From: Enoplosus armatus
Taxonomy: Eukaryota; Chordata; Actinopteri; Centrarchiformes; Enoplosidae
Length of the DNA stretch: 64,000 bases
Assembly: GCF_043641665.1 (NCBI RefSeq)
Contig: NC_092194.1
Span: forward strand, 13,994,798-14,058,797
Direction of reading: 5' to 3'
Positions 48,591 to 59,633 of the stretch are shown here, piece by piece. A program made the translations under genes and the position numbers. Each line of letters begins with the position of its first letter. Positions within the stretch are counted from its first letter, which is position 1. The notes beneath the pieces are model-generated. The model had not been told where the DNA came from. It saw only the letters and a program-made list of their open reading frames with translations, and ran no database searches.

Positions 48591-50931
48591 TTTTTTTCTC
48601 CAAAGGGAAATGGGGAACGTAGAATGCTGCACCACTGATCTATGGGACTCAATGATGCAGCCCTCTCCCAAGGCACTCTGGGATGCATTTAGGACACGCA
48701 TGGAGAAAACAATGGCGGGTGTATTACCAGAAAAGATAAATCTATCTCATTAATCCCTTATTCTCCCAGGCTGGGAGGCACATCTAAGGGAACATGCAGA
48801 AGCAGTATTGTACGCTAGGATCTTTCACACAGATGGGCAGAGAAGAGGAAAGGAAAGGAGGAGGGGCCATGGTGTCAATCTGTGCATCATTAGACAGTGC
48901 AGCGACGGCGAGAGGAAGAGAGGGATTACCAAGATGTGGCTTTCACAACAAAATGATCAATGATGTCTTTGTCTCGTCATATAAAAGATGCTTTATCCCT
49001 TTTTCTTTGAAGCTGTGCATTAAAATGACTTCACATTGAAGTATGCAGAAGCTGTGGGATTAAAACAAAAAATTAAAACAAATAATAGCTTTCAGAATGG
49101 TTCAGTGTTATTTTAACATTCTTGCCATGTTTTACATATTCAATCTTAAGTTCAACTATAGCATTTATTGACTAGGTAGAAATCTCCCTGTCAGTGGTTT
49201 TCCAGCCCACAATTCCCTTGTTCCCTTATTCTGCTGCACATTTAAATTACCACCAGTAAATTCGATTGATTTCAGTCAAAAATGACATTGATTTTTGCCC
49301 ATCTGAAATGGCCAGGGAGTCCATAAAACAGATAAATAGGTCATAACCATTTTACCAGCCTGTAGAATCCCACAGAAAGATTTAAGGGGTCATGAAAGTC
49401 TGATGGTTAAAAATGAGGCTTGAAGAGCATCCTGTGAAAGGCCAACGAAAAGTACCAAGAATGCTGCATTACAAAGAGCTCCATCTATAAATTAGAAAGC
49501 GCTGATGGCTGACGACTTTGAAACCAGATGTTTAGAGAAAATATTTTTCTTTTGTGTAGAAAGGGCTTGAGTTTATACCATTTAAGACTCCAGCCATAAA
49601 GAGTTATTCTAAGATGAACATGGACACATTTATTTATTTTGATAGTGCTACAAAGAACACAAATGGAAGTAGACGTAACAGGACTGAAACCAAAGTTGAT
49701 TGCAAATTCAATTAGGCAAATTCCTTTGCTAATTTCAGAGGCTGGTTGATATCTGATACACCTGAAGCTGGGAGATTTTCCTATGGATAAGGGCGCTAAA
49801 TGAAAAGCCTTTGGTTAAAATGGTCATTTGAATAGCTCCACTGTGCAGCTAACTAATGTTTTCAGTTACCAGGATCTTTTGATTATTGCTGAAATACCTG
49901 CTTTGCTCCAGGGCACCTCAACGCTATTGATTCACCTCCCGTCCAACTTTATGCTGCCCGTATGGGGATCAAACTTCCATGATTTTGAATCCTTTTTCTT
50001 GAGCACATTGCTAACTTTTAGACTGTAGGTAAATGTGTGTGCGTTGCACTCTGTGAACACCAGTGGGTCGATAGCCAGAAGTGCCTGTGTTGTTGACAGG
50101 TAAAGCGCTATTACTAATTTATTTCTCACCTTTCCCTAGTCTGGAGTAAGAGCTGAGGAGGCCATGTCTGGGGGGGGCAAGCTAGATTTCAGTCCTGTCA
50201 ACCTTTTATTTCACCTGTCAGAACGGTGACGGACGTACAAGTGCTTGTTTGCCCTTCCTGTCGTCTTAAGCCGCATTGGCCGTGACAGGCTGCATGGAGG
50301 AAAAGATGGAGTACACATTTCAAGGACCCCCCGCCCCCATGTCTTCATGGTATTGCTGCGCTTCATGTGAGATGGTGGGATTTGAGGAAGCAAGCACCTC
50401 TTCCTTGTCTTCTTCCTCCTGAGACATCATTTACTTCTATCAAGAAGAAGGGAAGAGAAAGTCTGGTGTGTGGAGGTGGATTTGATGGTCGGGGGTAGGC
50501 CAGATCAGGAAAACGACAGTCCACCAAAAGAAAGATAAGATGTTCAAAAACTGTATTCAACGCCGTGTTTATACAACCCTCTAAATCAGTAAATGATAGT
50601 TGTGTTCTGGTGAGAATGTTGAGTGCTTTTTGTCAATCCTCCAGATCACCCAGATCCTTCAAGAAGTGGCATATGGTCTGAAATGTGTGTAATCTAATCC
50701 TGTAACAAATATGTTCACTGCAAAATAAAAACGGAAATATATAATTATCACTTAAGCATCACAGACGCTCGCAGATACATAGGCCCTTTGAAAAGAATGG
50801 TGTCTTTCTCAGTGATGATTTCAAAACTATAGCCGTTCCACTCAGATGTAGACGCTCAGCTCAGCCAAATCCACAAAATGACATCAGATTATACCTCTCA
50901 AAACCATGAAAATAAATATGTCTTTCTGCAG
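48591..50931. other. Gene-free stretch
   Basis: Opens with a T-rich acceptor-like tract and a 47-codon frame beginning Met-Gly-Asn-Val (ATG at 48610), discussed as a weak candidate. A G7 run lies at 50170-50176. Otherwise ordinary AT-rich sequence. Confidence 0.5.
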
Positions 50932-51122
50932 CCTTGGCTTTGAGGTTTGTGAGGTTGGAGGGCCACTGCTTCTTGGACATGCATGAAAGGTTTTATCTTT
51001 ATTTCACTGATTTATCTGGAAGTAGTGAGACTTCCTCTCTGTACACCACAGAAGTTTTAATGATAGAACACGGAGAAGACAGCTCTGCTGGACTCATGGC
51101 AACTCTGTTACGGTCCCATGTG
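50932..51122 (+). other. Splice-flanked open frame, possible exon (unrecognised)
   Basis: 191 nt lie between an acceptor-like TCTTTCTGCAG (ending 50931) and a consensus donor GTGAGT (51123-51128). Reading from the third base, 63 codons stay open to the donor, so a real exon would be bounded by a phase-1 and a phase-0 intron. The conceptual peptide has no cysteine pattern, membrane segment or motif I recognise. Chance pairing of signals with an open frame is quite possible. Confidence 0.25.
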
Positions 51123-51378
51123 GTGAGTTCTGACACAGAATTCAAAGTTTAAGCTAAATGGACATCAGCAGCATCACCAAATCAGCTTCAAATAAGCACC
51201 CGTTGAATGTATTTGATTTACGCAGTCAGATGGAAATTATTACGCTACCTTATACTTCCGCTCCACAAATTTGTCAGAGGGAATTGCTGTACTTTTTATT
51301 ATTTATTAACATAAAGGGGATGTTCTGCATTATGAGTACTTTCACTTTTGATACTTTTAACATACAATAGCAAATTCG

Positions 51379-51400
51379 TTGGCCACTTGGGGGCAGCAGA
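51379..51400 (+). promoter_or_regulatory. CTCF-like motif (plus strand)
   Basis: TGGCCACTTGGGGGCAGCA (51380-51398) matches the CTCF consensus TGGCCACCAGGGGGCGCTA through TGGCCAC and GGGGGC, differing mainly at the CA between them and at the 3' end. It is the best CTCF match I saw. It points away from the weaker candidate near 5.24 kb. It may also belong to a repeat, since CTCF-like words are often carried by transposons. Confidence 0.45.
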
Positions 51401-51569
51401 AACAGGATGCGAACATAATACTGACATATTATCACCTTTTTTAGTTGATATGGTGAACTTGTTAGCAAAAGTTGCCTATTTACACATTCAGCAGACACGG
51501 AACAACATTAGCAATCATTTGGAGATGTGTTTGTGTCCACCTGATGAATAAAAGTGTGATATTCTCCCT

Positions 51570-51955
51570 TTAGACTTCCGAACACAGAGATGTTTACTCA
51601 CAAGCAGAACAGCAATCAATCGTTTACTTGGTAATAGTTCAAACCAGAGTTCTGCAATAGATTGTCAGCCAGTGGAAAATAAGCAGGCAAGGGGCAGGCA
51701 AGCGAAACCAGCAACAGGCTGTGGCTACAAACAGGCAGGCAAGAAACAGAAACTGGAGCGCTGAGACTGGGTAGTAGGCTATATTAGACTGTCTGCATTA
51801 TATTATCTGGGGACAGAGGTCTGGTATATACAGTATGCAGGGGAGATGATGAGGGGAATGAGAATAGGTGTGCTGGTGGGTGAGGGGATCAAGTGACTGG
51901 GATTGGCAGGAACACACTGACAGAATGGCAGGTATCTGAAATGACAGCAGATGTT
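51570..51955. mobile_element. Possible degraded retroelement fragment
   Basis: About 385 bp of purine-rich sequence with phrases such as GGCAGGCAAG, CAACAGGC, GAAACAGAAACTGGAGCGC and a following GGGGAATGAGAATAGGTG. This resembles the non-coding part of Ty3/gypsy-type elements common in fish (repeated 'GGCAGGCA..' and 'GGGG..GATGAGG' wording). No LTR pair, primer-binding site or reverse transcriptase frame is visible. Identification is from resemblance only. Confidence 0.4.
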
Positions 51956-54900
51956 AATGACTGTAAAAACTGGAAAAAGAGCAGAAATGTCTAAGTGTGT
52001 GCTAAAAACAGCTGCCTGCAGCAGCTGAAAACAATGCTATAAGAGCGGTGAGCAAACATTTATATTTCTGACAAGACTAAATTAAGCTACATTTCTTTCA
52101 TGACTTATACCTGACCTTATGAAACTATGAAACCATCCAGCAGGCACATGCACGCATACTTTGGACCTGATGTTGAATATTTCTTGTATGTAAAATATAC
52201 AGATGAATCAAATAACAGGAGCTCATTTGTTGCCTCTGATGTGTCCACTGGCAGAAATGAGTGCTGGCTGAGGGGTGGAGACCATGTCTCTCCCTCTCTG
52301 TCAGTCGGTAAGGAACCCCGCACAAGGGAACTTTAGAATGAGCCTTTGTTTTGGTCGATTCTCCTCCTCTAGCTCTCCTGTCATCCTTTGATCAAGTCAG
52401 GCGTCTTGCTCTCTTCCTCACTCTCTGTCTACCCTCATGGGTCTGACGGGAGAGAAGACACGTTCAGGACTGCGCCGGGAGAGACGAAAGTATCCCATTC
52501 ACCTCGTCCGTTTCCCCCCCCAGGGCCATTCCTACCCTCACCTCCCAGCCCCCTCCTCAAGATCCCCAGTCAGGTGACAGGAGGTAAGAAAACACTCCTG
52601 GTTTTTGCCAGACACCAGGAGAGACTTCTTCAGCAGGGGCCTGCATATGTCCCCCTCTATGCACCGTCAGTGGTATTCCTCTAACCAAGACTGGGGTCAG
52701 CACCTGTGGATATCACGCCATGCAGCTGTAGAGGGATGTCATAACGTGCCAATCCCCTTCGAGACTTAGCCATTTTAGGAATGAAGGAGATTTCTATGGT
52801 GTTATTGTTGCATTATAGGTCCTTAGCCCATTATCACTGACACCTAAACCACCCAGGTTCTTGTCTTGTCTTTATTGTTGGAATTATTTACCCAAACAGT
52901 GGCTAAAATATTAAACTAATCTGTTTGCAAAGTTGCATTTTCACACATCAAAGTAAACCCCACACCTCCACTCCATCTCTTTGTTTTATTCCTCTGTCTT
53001 GTTTTTAGGTGGCGTATTGATTTTTGTATTTACCCTGGTTGTGCCCATACATCTCTTCCATTCTCGTCTTCTCCCAGGCTCGCTGTAATGCCTCAGTCCA
53101 AACACAGGAAGTGTCTCTCCTCAGCTATGCATTTGGTGCTTCTGCCTATCTTTAAATGCCCCCAAACTCTGTCAATAATATTGATGTAATCCACAGGTAT
53201 TTTTGAGTGATCCTGCTGTCACGGGGACATAATGACAGGCAGTGGAGGCCTGATTGGATCTGCACTACAGCGAGGTCGGCCGGCGCACAGCCAACACAGC
53301 CAGGCATTGATAAAGTGTCACAGACTTCAGTGCTTTGATTAGCCCTTCGACTAATGCCATGCTAAGCAGAAACATTACTCTGCCCCCGCTAGCTATACAG
53401 CTAGAGGAGGGGAGGGCTGGCTGAGGGAAAGGGAGAAAATATACTCTACAGGGAAATTAACCAATGCGGATGAAATGGTGTACCAAGGAAATTCTTGGAT
53501 AAATTAACAACGCAATTACATTACATGACACACTGCAAGATGGATGAGGAAAACTTGGCTGGTATTATGTTCTGTTTTCCAAATTGCAATTTATTTGAGG
53601 GCTCTAATGGATGCCGTATTAAAACATCTTGGGCTGCGGTCAGATTTCATTGTGTGTCACCCAGACGTGATTGATGACCCTCTCCTCCACGCCCCTCGAC
53701 CCCCCCCTCCACCCTCCCCACGTCCTCTCTTGCAACCCCTTGCTTCACCCTCCTACGTTCCCCCATGCTGCATTCTCTGCACATTTACTGGGAATTTTAA
53801 ACATTAGCAACATTTATATGGATCCAGGAGTATGCAATTGATTTTCTTATCACTTAATTTCCTTGCTTGCCCCTGCAACAGGACGATAAATACTGTGCTA
53901 CTTGCATACTGAGAGCCGTAGTCCATCTCTTCTCTTGATCTTTCCCTCTCGCTCACTCCGTAGCAAAATTCTATCAATAATGCCATTTCCCTGGAATCCC
54001 TCCCTCTCATCATCTCCCTCTGATCTTCCTTTGCCTCTCCATGTGCTTTTGTTCCAGTTGCAATGATAGCTCCAGCAATTCTTGAAATGAAAATATAATC
54101 GAAAGTATTTTTATTGCTGTAGCAAATGCATTAGTGCGTAAGGGACATCTGGAAATCATCCACAGCGAGCTGCTCAGTTATGGCAATATCATAGTGACTT
54201 TATTTTACCATTCATAATTACTCACAGGACAGTGAAAAACCACATGCTATCTGCTTTGAACTTAGGGGAACAGGGTTTGCCCAGATTGACCCGAACAAAC
54301 GTGAAGCAACCCAATCCTTGATACACTTTTCCCTTTTCAATCATACACCCCCCTACCTTTCTCTCTCACTCGGAGGTGAGTGGAGCCTTCCGGGGAGGGA
54401 AAGGTTAATAACATTCAGAATAAATCAACGTGCAGCACATCCCCTGGATGACATCAGCGAGTGCTCCTCCAACCCATAGGGCCATAAACAGCTTTGTTTT
54501 TTTCAGGTTTGTTTCAGATGTGAGCAAACGGATAAATAATGAATGAGCCGCACTGACGGGACACATATTTCACTTAGTGGAAATGGCTTTAATGCAGTCG
54601 GCCTGTATTACACTCCCAATCACTGAGAAGTCGAGAAGCTGCATGGGGAAAAGGATGTTCAAACAACATTCAAAGAGATTTGAACTCAGGTGTATCTCCA
54701 ATGTAAATGACCTAGTTTTCAACAAAACTCCTGAACCAGCTTCTCACCTGCTGTATCCTATAAATGTTACATAAAGGAGTTCTGGAGTTAAACTGAACAT
54801 TTGAAAATATTAATTTGGAATAATTAGTTGTATAAATGCAAGATAATCTGAGAAAAACAAAAACAATGTAAATAAAACAAAAGGTAATTCTAAATGAAAA

Positions 54901-56152
54901 CCATCTGGAAAATGACACAATCTTGAGTATTTTTATATTAGACATTATAGACATTACACTTTTCTGTCAAATCATTTCCCATACCACAGAACTGCATCGC
55001 TTATACATTCCCAGCATGTAAATCAAATGATTATTTTTACTTTTTGGGAGGAAACTACTTCATATGCACCCCCATGAATTTCCACTTTATGGACTTTGAT
55101 TTCTGGTACGCAAAACGTCTGAGACGTAACTGCACAATCTTATTCTAATTCACTATTTATTTACGTATTCTCAACAGAAGTATTCTCTTTGTGGTTTTGG
55201 GGAAATTCAGCGTGACTTTCCCTTTTCCCAGGTCTCGACGGTTAAAAACAAAAGTGAGCCTGAAGTTTTTCTTGGCCATCACATGGCTTTTAGAGGGTTT
55301 GTCTAAACAAAGTTTTGGGTTTGTAAATAGCGAAGGTTATCTGGCCATCGAGGCCTCCAGATGGCGGCTGAGCCAGACCACCTGCTATGGAAATGCCTTT
55401 GCTGTGAGGACTGGGTGGAAAAATTCAGGCCCAGATTCTCTTTCTCACTCTCTGTGTCTCTCTCCCATACATACACACACATCTTTATGGTTAACATGGT
55501 CGGAACAAGGATGAGAAGAAGCCCTCTGCTCATTTTCCCCTTTGAGCGCTGCTCTTGACTCCCCTCTCTGCCTCCTCCCCTCTCCCCCATATTGACCCCC
55601 CATCACTCTCCCCAGACTTTACCCTCAGAACCAAACAGCTGGACAGGGGAGGGCTTTCCTGCAGGTCCAGACCTATCATGTAAAAAGATGACACATCGTT
55701 TGAAGAAACTGGGCAAAAGGGAGAAGAGGTAGTTTCGAGGGAGAAAACATAAACAAAGGGGTTTTAATATGATGGTCGCCAGTGGCACACAAAGAAAAGT
55801 GGAAGAGGGCAAAAGAAAAATTGCTTACAATACAAACCCTTTGAATGACAGCCTGGAGACCTAAAGCATGAAACATAAACCTTGTTTTTAGAGCCCGAAT
55901 GCAGAAGAATGGATTTTGTTTTTGTGTGCAAATAGTTTCTCTGCTAGAGTCAAGATCCAAGCAAATATAGCCTTCATTTTTTGTTTCTTTTATCTGGTAT
56001 TTTTTAATACTTTATAATCCAGTTAAAGCCTCCCTGTTTCATAGCTGAACATCTTCAGTAAATAAGTAGAGAATATTTGTACAGTGTGTATCTTTGTGCA
56101 AAGCCAGAAGATCTTTAAAATCCCTCAGATACATAGCCCCTTCTCCATTATT
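51956..56152. other. Gene-free stretch
   Basis: No gene supported. Includes a C-rich block (53692-53719), pyrimidine tracts near 53.9-54.0 and 55.44-55.61 kb, and GC-richer complex sequence near 53.2-53.3 kb. Frames of 60-107 codons overlap on both strands and are unrecognised. Confidence 0.55.
53692..53719 (-). other. C-rich tract, minus-strand G-quadruplex motif
   Basis: Four C runs on the plus strand: C4 (53692-53695), C8 (53700-53707), C3 (53712-53714) and C4 (53716-53719), with loops of 4, 4 and 1 nt. The minus strand therefore meets the G3+N1-7 quadruplex rule and the plus strand could form an i-motif. Confidence 0.85.
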
Positions 56153-56737
56153 TTAAAGAGAAAACTCCTCTGATACCATATCACCCATTTGTCTGTTTTG
56201 ACACTTGACTTTGATCGATGGAGGTTCAGCATTGTGGTTGAACACACGCCCCCTTTCCCCACAACCCTTTAAGAGGTCATGAAAAGCACCACTGTACATC
56301 AAAACAACCAACACACTCCCTGCCACATCATCCAACATGACACATGTGAGACAACGCTGACCACAACAATGGCTCAACCTCTTTGATGGCAAAATGCTTG
56401 AGTGTTTATTTACATCAGGCAGCCTCCACGCCTGTCCGTCAGTTGTGTGTGGCGCGTCAGGGTCTTTTGAAGTCATCCGGGCGCAGCGGTGATGCCGTGT
56501 CCCACCCGTGGAGCCTGAAGAGAGGCGGCCATATTGGCAGCACTTGTTGTTCAAGACACATGGGCAGAACCAGACGCAGAGTGTTTGATCAGGGAGAGTT
56601 TTCAATTTGTCCAATGCAAAGGGTGGTGCAGAGATATTTGAATTTGAGGTATTTTGCATTAGAACCATCCTTTGCCTGTCACAAAGATGTGAGTTAATCC
56701 ACAGTCTTGTTGTATTAGTAATAATAGGAAGTGACAA
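56153..56737 (-). other. Long unassigned open frame
   Basis: A 194-codon minus-strand frame, the longest in the window not made of simple repeat. It has scattered Cys and His residues, one hydrophobic patch in its C-terminal third, and no domain I recognise. The first codons and upstream sequence give no promoter or splice support. Roughly one frame of this size could arise by chance in a window this large, so it is recorded as a curiosity, not a gene. Confidence 0.15.
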
Positions 56738-58121
56738 GAAAATGCATGAAATGTGGAGAAAATGTCCCCAAATGTGTGCTCATTGACAGCCATTTTCTCA
56801 TGAACACAAGGGCACAAAAACACAATTACACACATAGATACTTTCTCACTTGCGCTGCTACTGTCACAGATCTGCATACAGATGCCAACATACAGCCTCC
56901 ACCACGGCACCCGCTTTATCCCACACTGTTAATTAAAGCTGAAAGGTTACTAAAGGTGGGAGCCAATAACAAGGCCACATATTACATTTAAGTTGCTTCT
57001 TTTTCTTACACACTCTCAATAATTCATGCTATCAGAGTGTCTACAAGGAAGTGAGGCTTCTCTTCCTCCCAGGAAGCCTCAGACAAGGATCATCTGTCCT
57101 CTGGACTCATTGTAAGTAAGGAAGTGTGGGCAATAATACATACCAAGTCAACCCCAGCCTCATAAATAAATATGGTGATTGTTAATGGGGTTTAAAATTA
57201 CTCATCCTCTGCTCCCCAGCCGACTACTAGTGTGACCACCGTGGCATACAAGTGCACGGAGGCTACATGTCCCTCCAGATAGAATGTCTGGCACCAGTGA
57301 TACCACAAAATGGCCCCAATGCCTCCACTTCCACTTCGTCCTTGTCGTCTTTCTTATCGCCAGATGCATCGTCTTCCTCACCTTTTCTCTTGTTTCAAGG
57401 TGGCTGTTTTACACCAGAGGACAGCAAATAAAGTCCACTTTTTTTTTTTGCTCTTCCAGTGTTTGTCTGTGTCCAGAGCTGCTTTTCATTTTTATGCTCC
57501 TGAGTGTTTACTGATTTCTATCAGTGTTTGAATGTCATTACACCTGCGGCCACCAAAGGCTATCGTTCTCGAGGTGTATTTTGTTTATCATCTTACTGAA
57601 TTGATTTCACTCCGTTCAAGCGTATGCATACAGCAGACTGATAGCCCTACTTGACTCATGTAAGGAAATACTGCTCAGGCATGTAAAGATATAGAATTAT
57701 GCTGCGTGTTGACTCTGAGCTTTTTAAAAATATCCCACTCTTGTAGATGCTGTTATGACTTTCATAGAAATGTTTTTGTAATTGAAATGTAATACAAGCA
57801 CAGTCTTCCATTTGAACCCACTTGTACTTGAAAATATATTTTTCTTCTAATACTGAGAGAGCACAGAACATGCTCTCTAATTGAAATGTAAACTGTCTGT
57901 GGTCCATGTTTATACTAGCATTGATAAACATCATGAATTCAGGCAGCATCTGGTCTTAAGGACAGTGTTTATTTTTCTACTGTATAAGAGAGATGATACA
58001 TTCCTTTGGTTCTGTTGCAATATTTTTGCTTGTTCATGTTCATTTCCCTTTCTAATAAATCGGTTGGCACACACAGTGTACATTTACTTTAACAGGTTTT
58101 TGAATCTCCACATTCATACAG
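56738..58121. other. Gene-free stretch
   Basis: No gene supported. It holds a 9-bp hairpin (57052-57081) and a T10 run (57438-57447). Remaining sequence is AT-rich and unrecognised. Confidence 0.6.
57052..57081. repeat. 9-bp perfect inverted repeat
   Basis: TGAGGCTTC (57052-57060) and GAAGCCTCA (57073-57081) are exact reverse complements with a 12-nt pyrimidine-rich loop. No function is assigned. Confidence 0.9.
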
Positions 58122-58175
58122 TATTATTATTATTATTGTTATTGTTATTGTTATTATTATTTTGGTTATTGTTAT
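58122..58175. repeat. (ATT)n/(GTT)n trinucleotide repeat
   Basis: About 54 nt of ATT and GTT units in blocks, with a TTTTGG interruption. The isoleucine- or leucine-rich frames over it are repeat-derived. Confidence 0.95.
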
Positions 58176-59349
58176 TTCCCTTATGCAAGAGTATACATGA
58201 GCAGTCTTTATTCTACTGGGGTGTAGATCATGTCTCTGCTCGTTTCTCCACCATAGTGTGGTGTAGTGTTTCTCAGTGCTACAGCTCGATTGCATGCCTG
58301 TATCTCCCCCTCCAGGACAACTTGCATTATGGTCCTGTTCTCCCTCAGCACTGAGGCTGGAGAAGGCAGCAGTTGGGGAGCCACATCTCCATCTCCATCC
58401 ACAGATTCTGAAATGTGTCATTTAAATCAATGAGGGGGAGAAAGAAAAAAATCCAAAATAAAATATCCAACAGCCAAATGATGCTCTGTTCTGTGACAAA
58501 ATAGTTCTAGCAGGGACCTGGGCAATTTGCCTGAATTCTGTTATTCCCAGCCCCATTCTCGTCTGTGTTCCCTACTCCCCAGCGCCAGCCTGAGCTGATA
58601 ACAAGTGAGTGCACTCCCTAGAATGATGGATGGGCCTTAGCCATGGGCTTGTCAGGAGAGGGTGCAGGGCCATATGGAAGTGGCATATGGAAGCTCATAG
58701 TAGAAGATGGGGCAAAAGGAGGGGAGTGACAGAGATATACATTAAAGACACTGCTTTGCTCTTAAAAATGCAAGGTTCATCAGTTTAGTGGGGAATATCA
58801 GTCAGTGGTGCTTCCTTCCGTGGGACTGGAGGCAGACAAACACAGGCAGATGCAGGAGGTTGTCCTTTTGTGATTGCAGCAAGTTTCCTTTTTGATTCCT
58901 TTTTAAGTAATCTTTTGCAGTTATTACCAGAGCTGGAAAACTGTACAGAGAGAATTTATAAAAAGAAAGAAAGAACCCCAAAGAGCTTCAGTAGAAAATA
59001 ACTAGTGTAATATGGGACTTCTGTTTTATATTCTGAGCATTTTAGTATTGATTCGGTTGTTGTGTTGTTGTCAGTCACATTTAATTTCCACTTTAATTCA
59101 GAGGGATGCCTGCACACAAGTTCACCCATGCAGTCCTGTGAACAAGCATTAATTATGTCTTCAGATCAAGTCATGATCAGTCTATTTTTACCTTTCTGTC
59201 TTTGTCTGTGTGCATGTGTGCGTGTCTGCATGCATGTGTACTATCAGGCATGGATATGCGTGTGTGTGTCTCTGTCTGTCTGTCTTTCTTAGTGCCCTGT
59301 GGAGTGTCTGTGGGCCCTGAGGAACTCTGTTTGATTGTTTAAAGCCCTT
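58176..59349. other. Gene-free stretch
   Basis: Ordinary sequence with an imperfect TG/CTGT patch (about 59195-59290). A 157-codon frame ending at 58354 includes the trinucleotide repeat and has no domain. Confidence 0.6.
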
Positions 59350-59521
59350 CTTAATTGGCGCTTTGTCTGTGTGCTCCTAAATGAGGCGGGACACCCACGG
59401 TGGGGGTTCCTGTGGAGACCGTGGGCCGTTTGACAGCCCCCACGGTGGGGCCTGTCCCACAACCCCTCAAACTGCCAGCCGCATGACAGCGGCCCATGCT
59501 GCACCACCCTGGCCAATTAAA
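59350..59521. promoter_or_regulatory. GC-rich nested inverted repeat with three CCCACGGT copies
   Basis: TTAATTGGC (59351-59359) pairs with GCCAATTAA (59512-59520) as an exact outer inverted repeat, and GGGACA (59388-59393) with TGTCCC (59453-59458) as an inner one. Inside, CCCACGGT occurs at 59394-59401 and 59439-59446, with an inverted copy ACCGTGGG at 59418-59425, roughly 21-24 bp apart. The direct copies extend to 12 bp (CCCACGGTGGGG). The GC-rich core stands out against AT-rich flanks. It looks like a multi-site protein-binding or structured element; no known factor is assigned. Confidence 0.4.
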
Positions 59522-59605
59522 ACTCAGCTGTCAGGACCAGACACTATACCAACACTGGGTGACTGAGTGTGACTGTGAGATAGCAGAGAGAGAGGGCGAG
59601 GGAGC

Positions 59606-59633
59606 GTGTGTGTGTTTGTGTGTGTGTGTGTGT
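59606..59633. repeat. (GT)n microsatellite
   Basis: GT repeat of 28 nt with one TT interruption, following a GA-rich patch. Confidence 0.94.

Noticed and set aside
51570..51955. Intact LTR retrotransposon
   Set aside because: No paired LTRs, primer-binding site, or gag/pol frame; only wording resemblance remains, so it is listed as a possible fragment.
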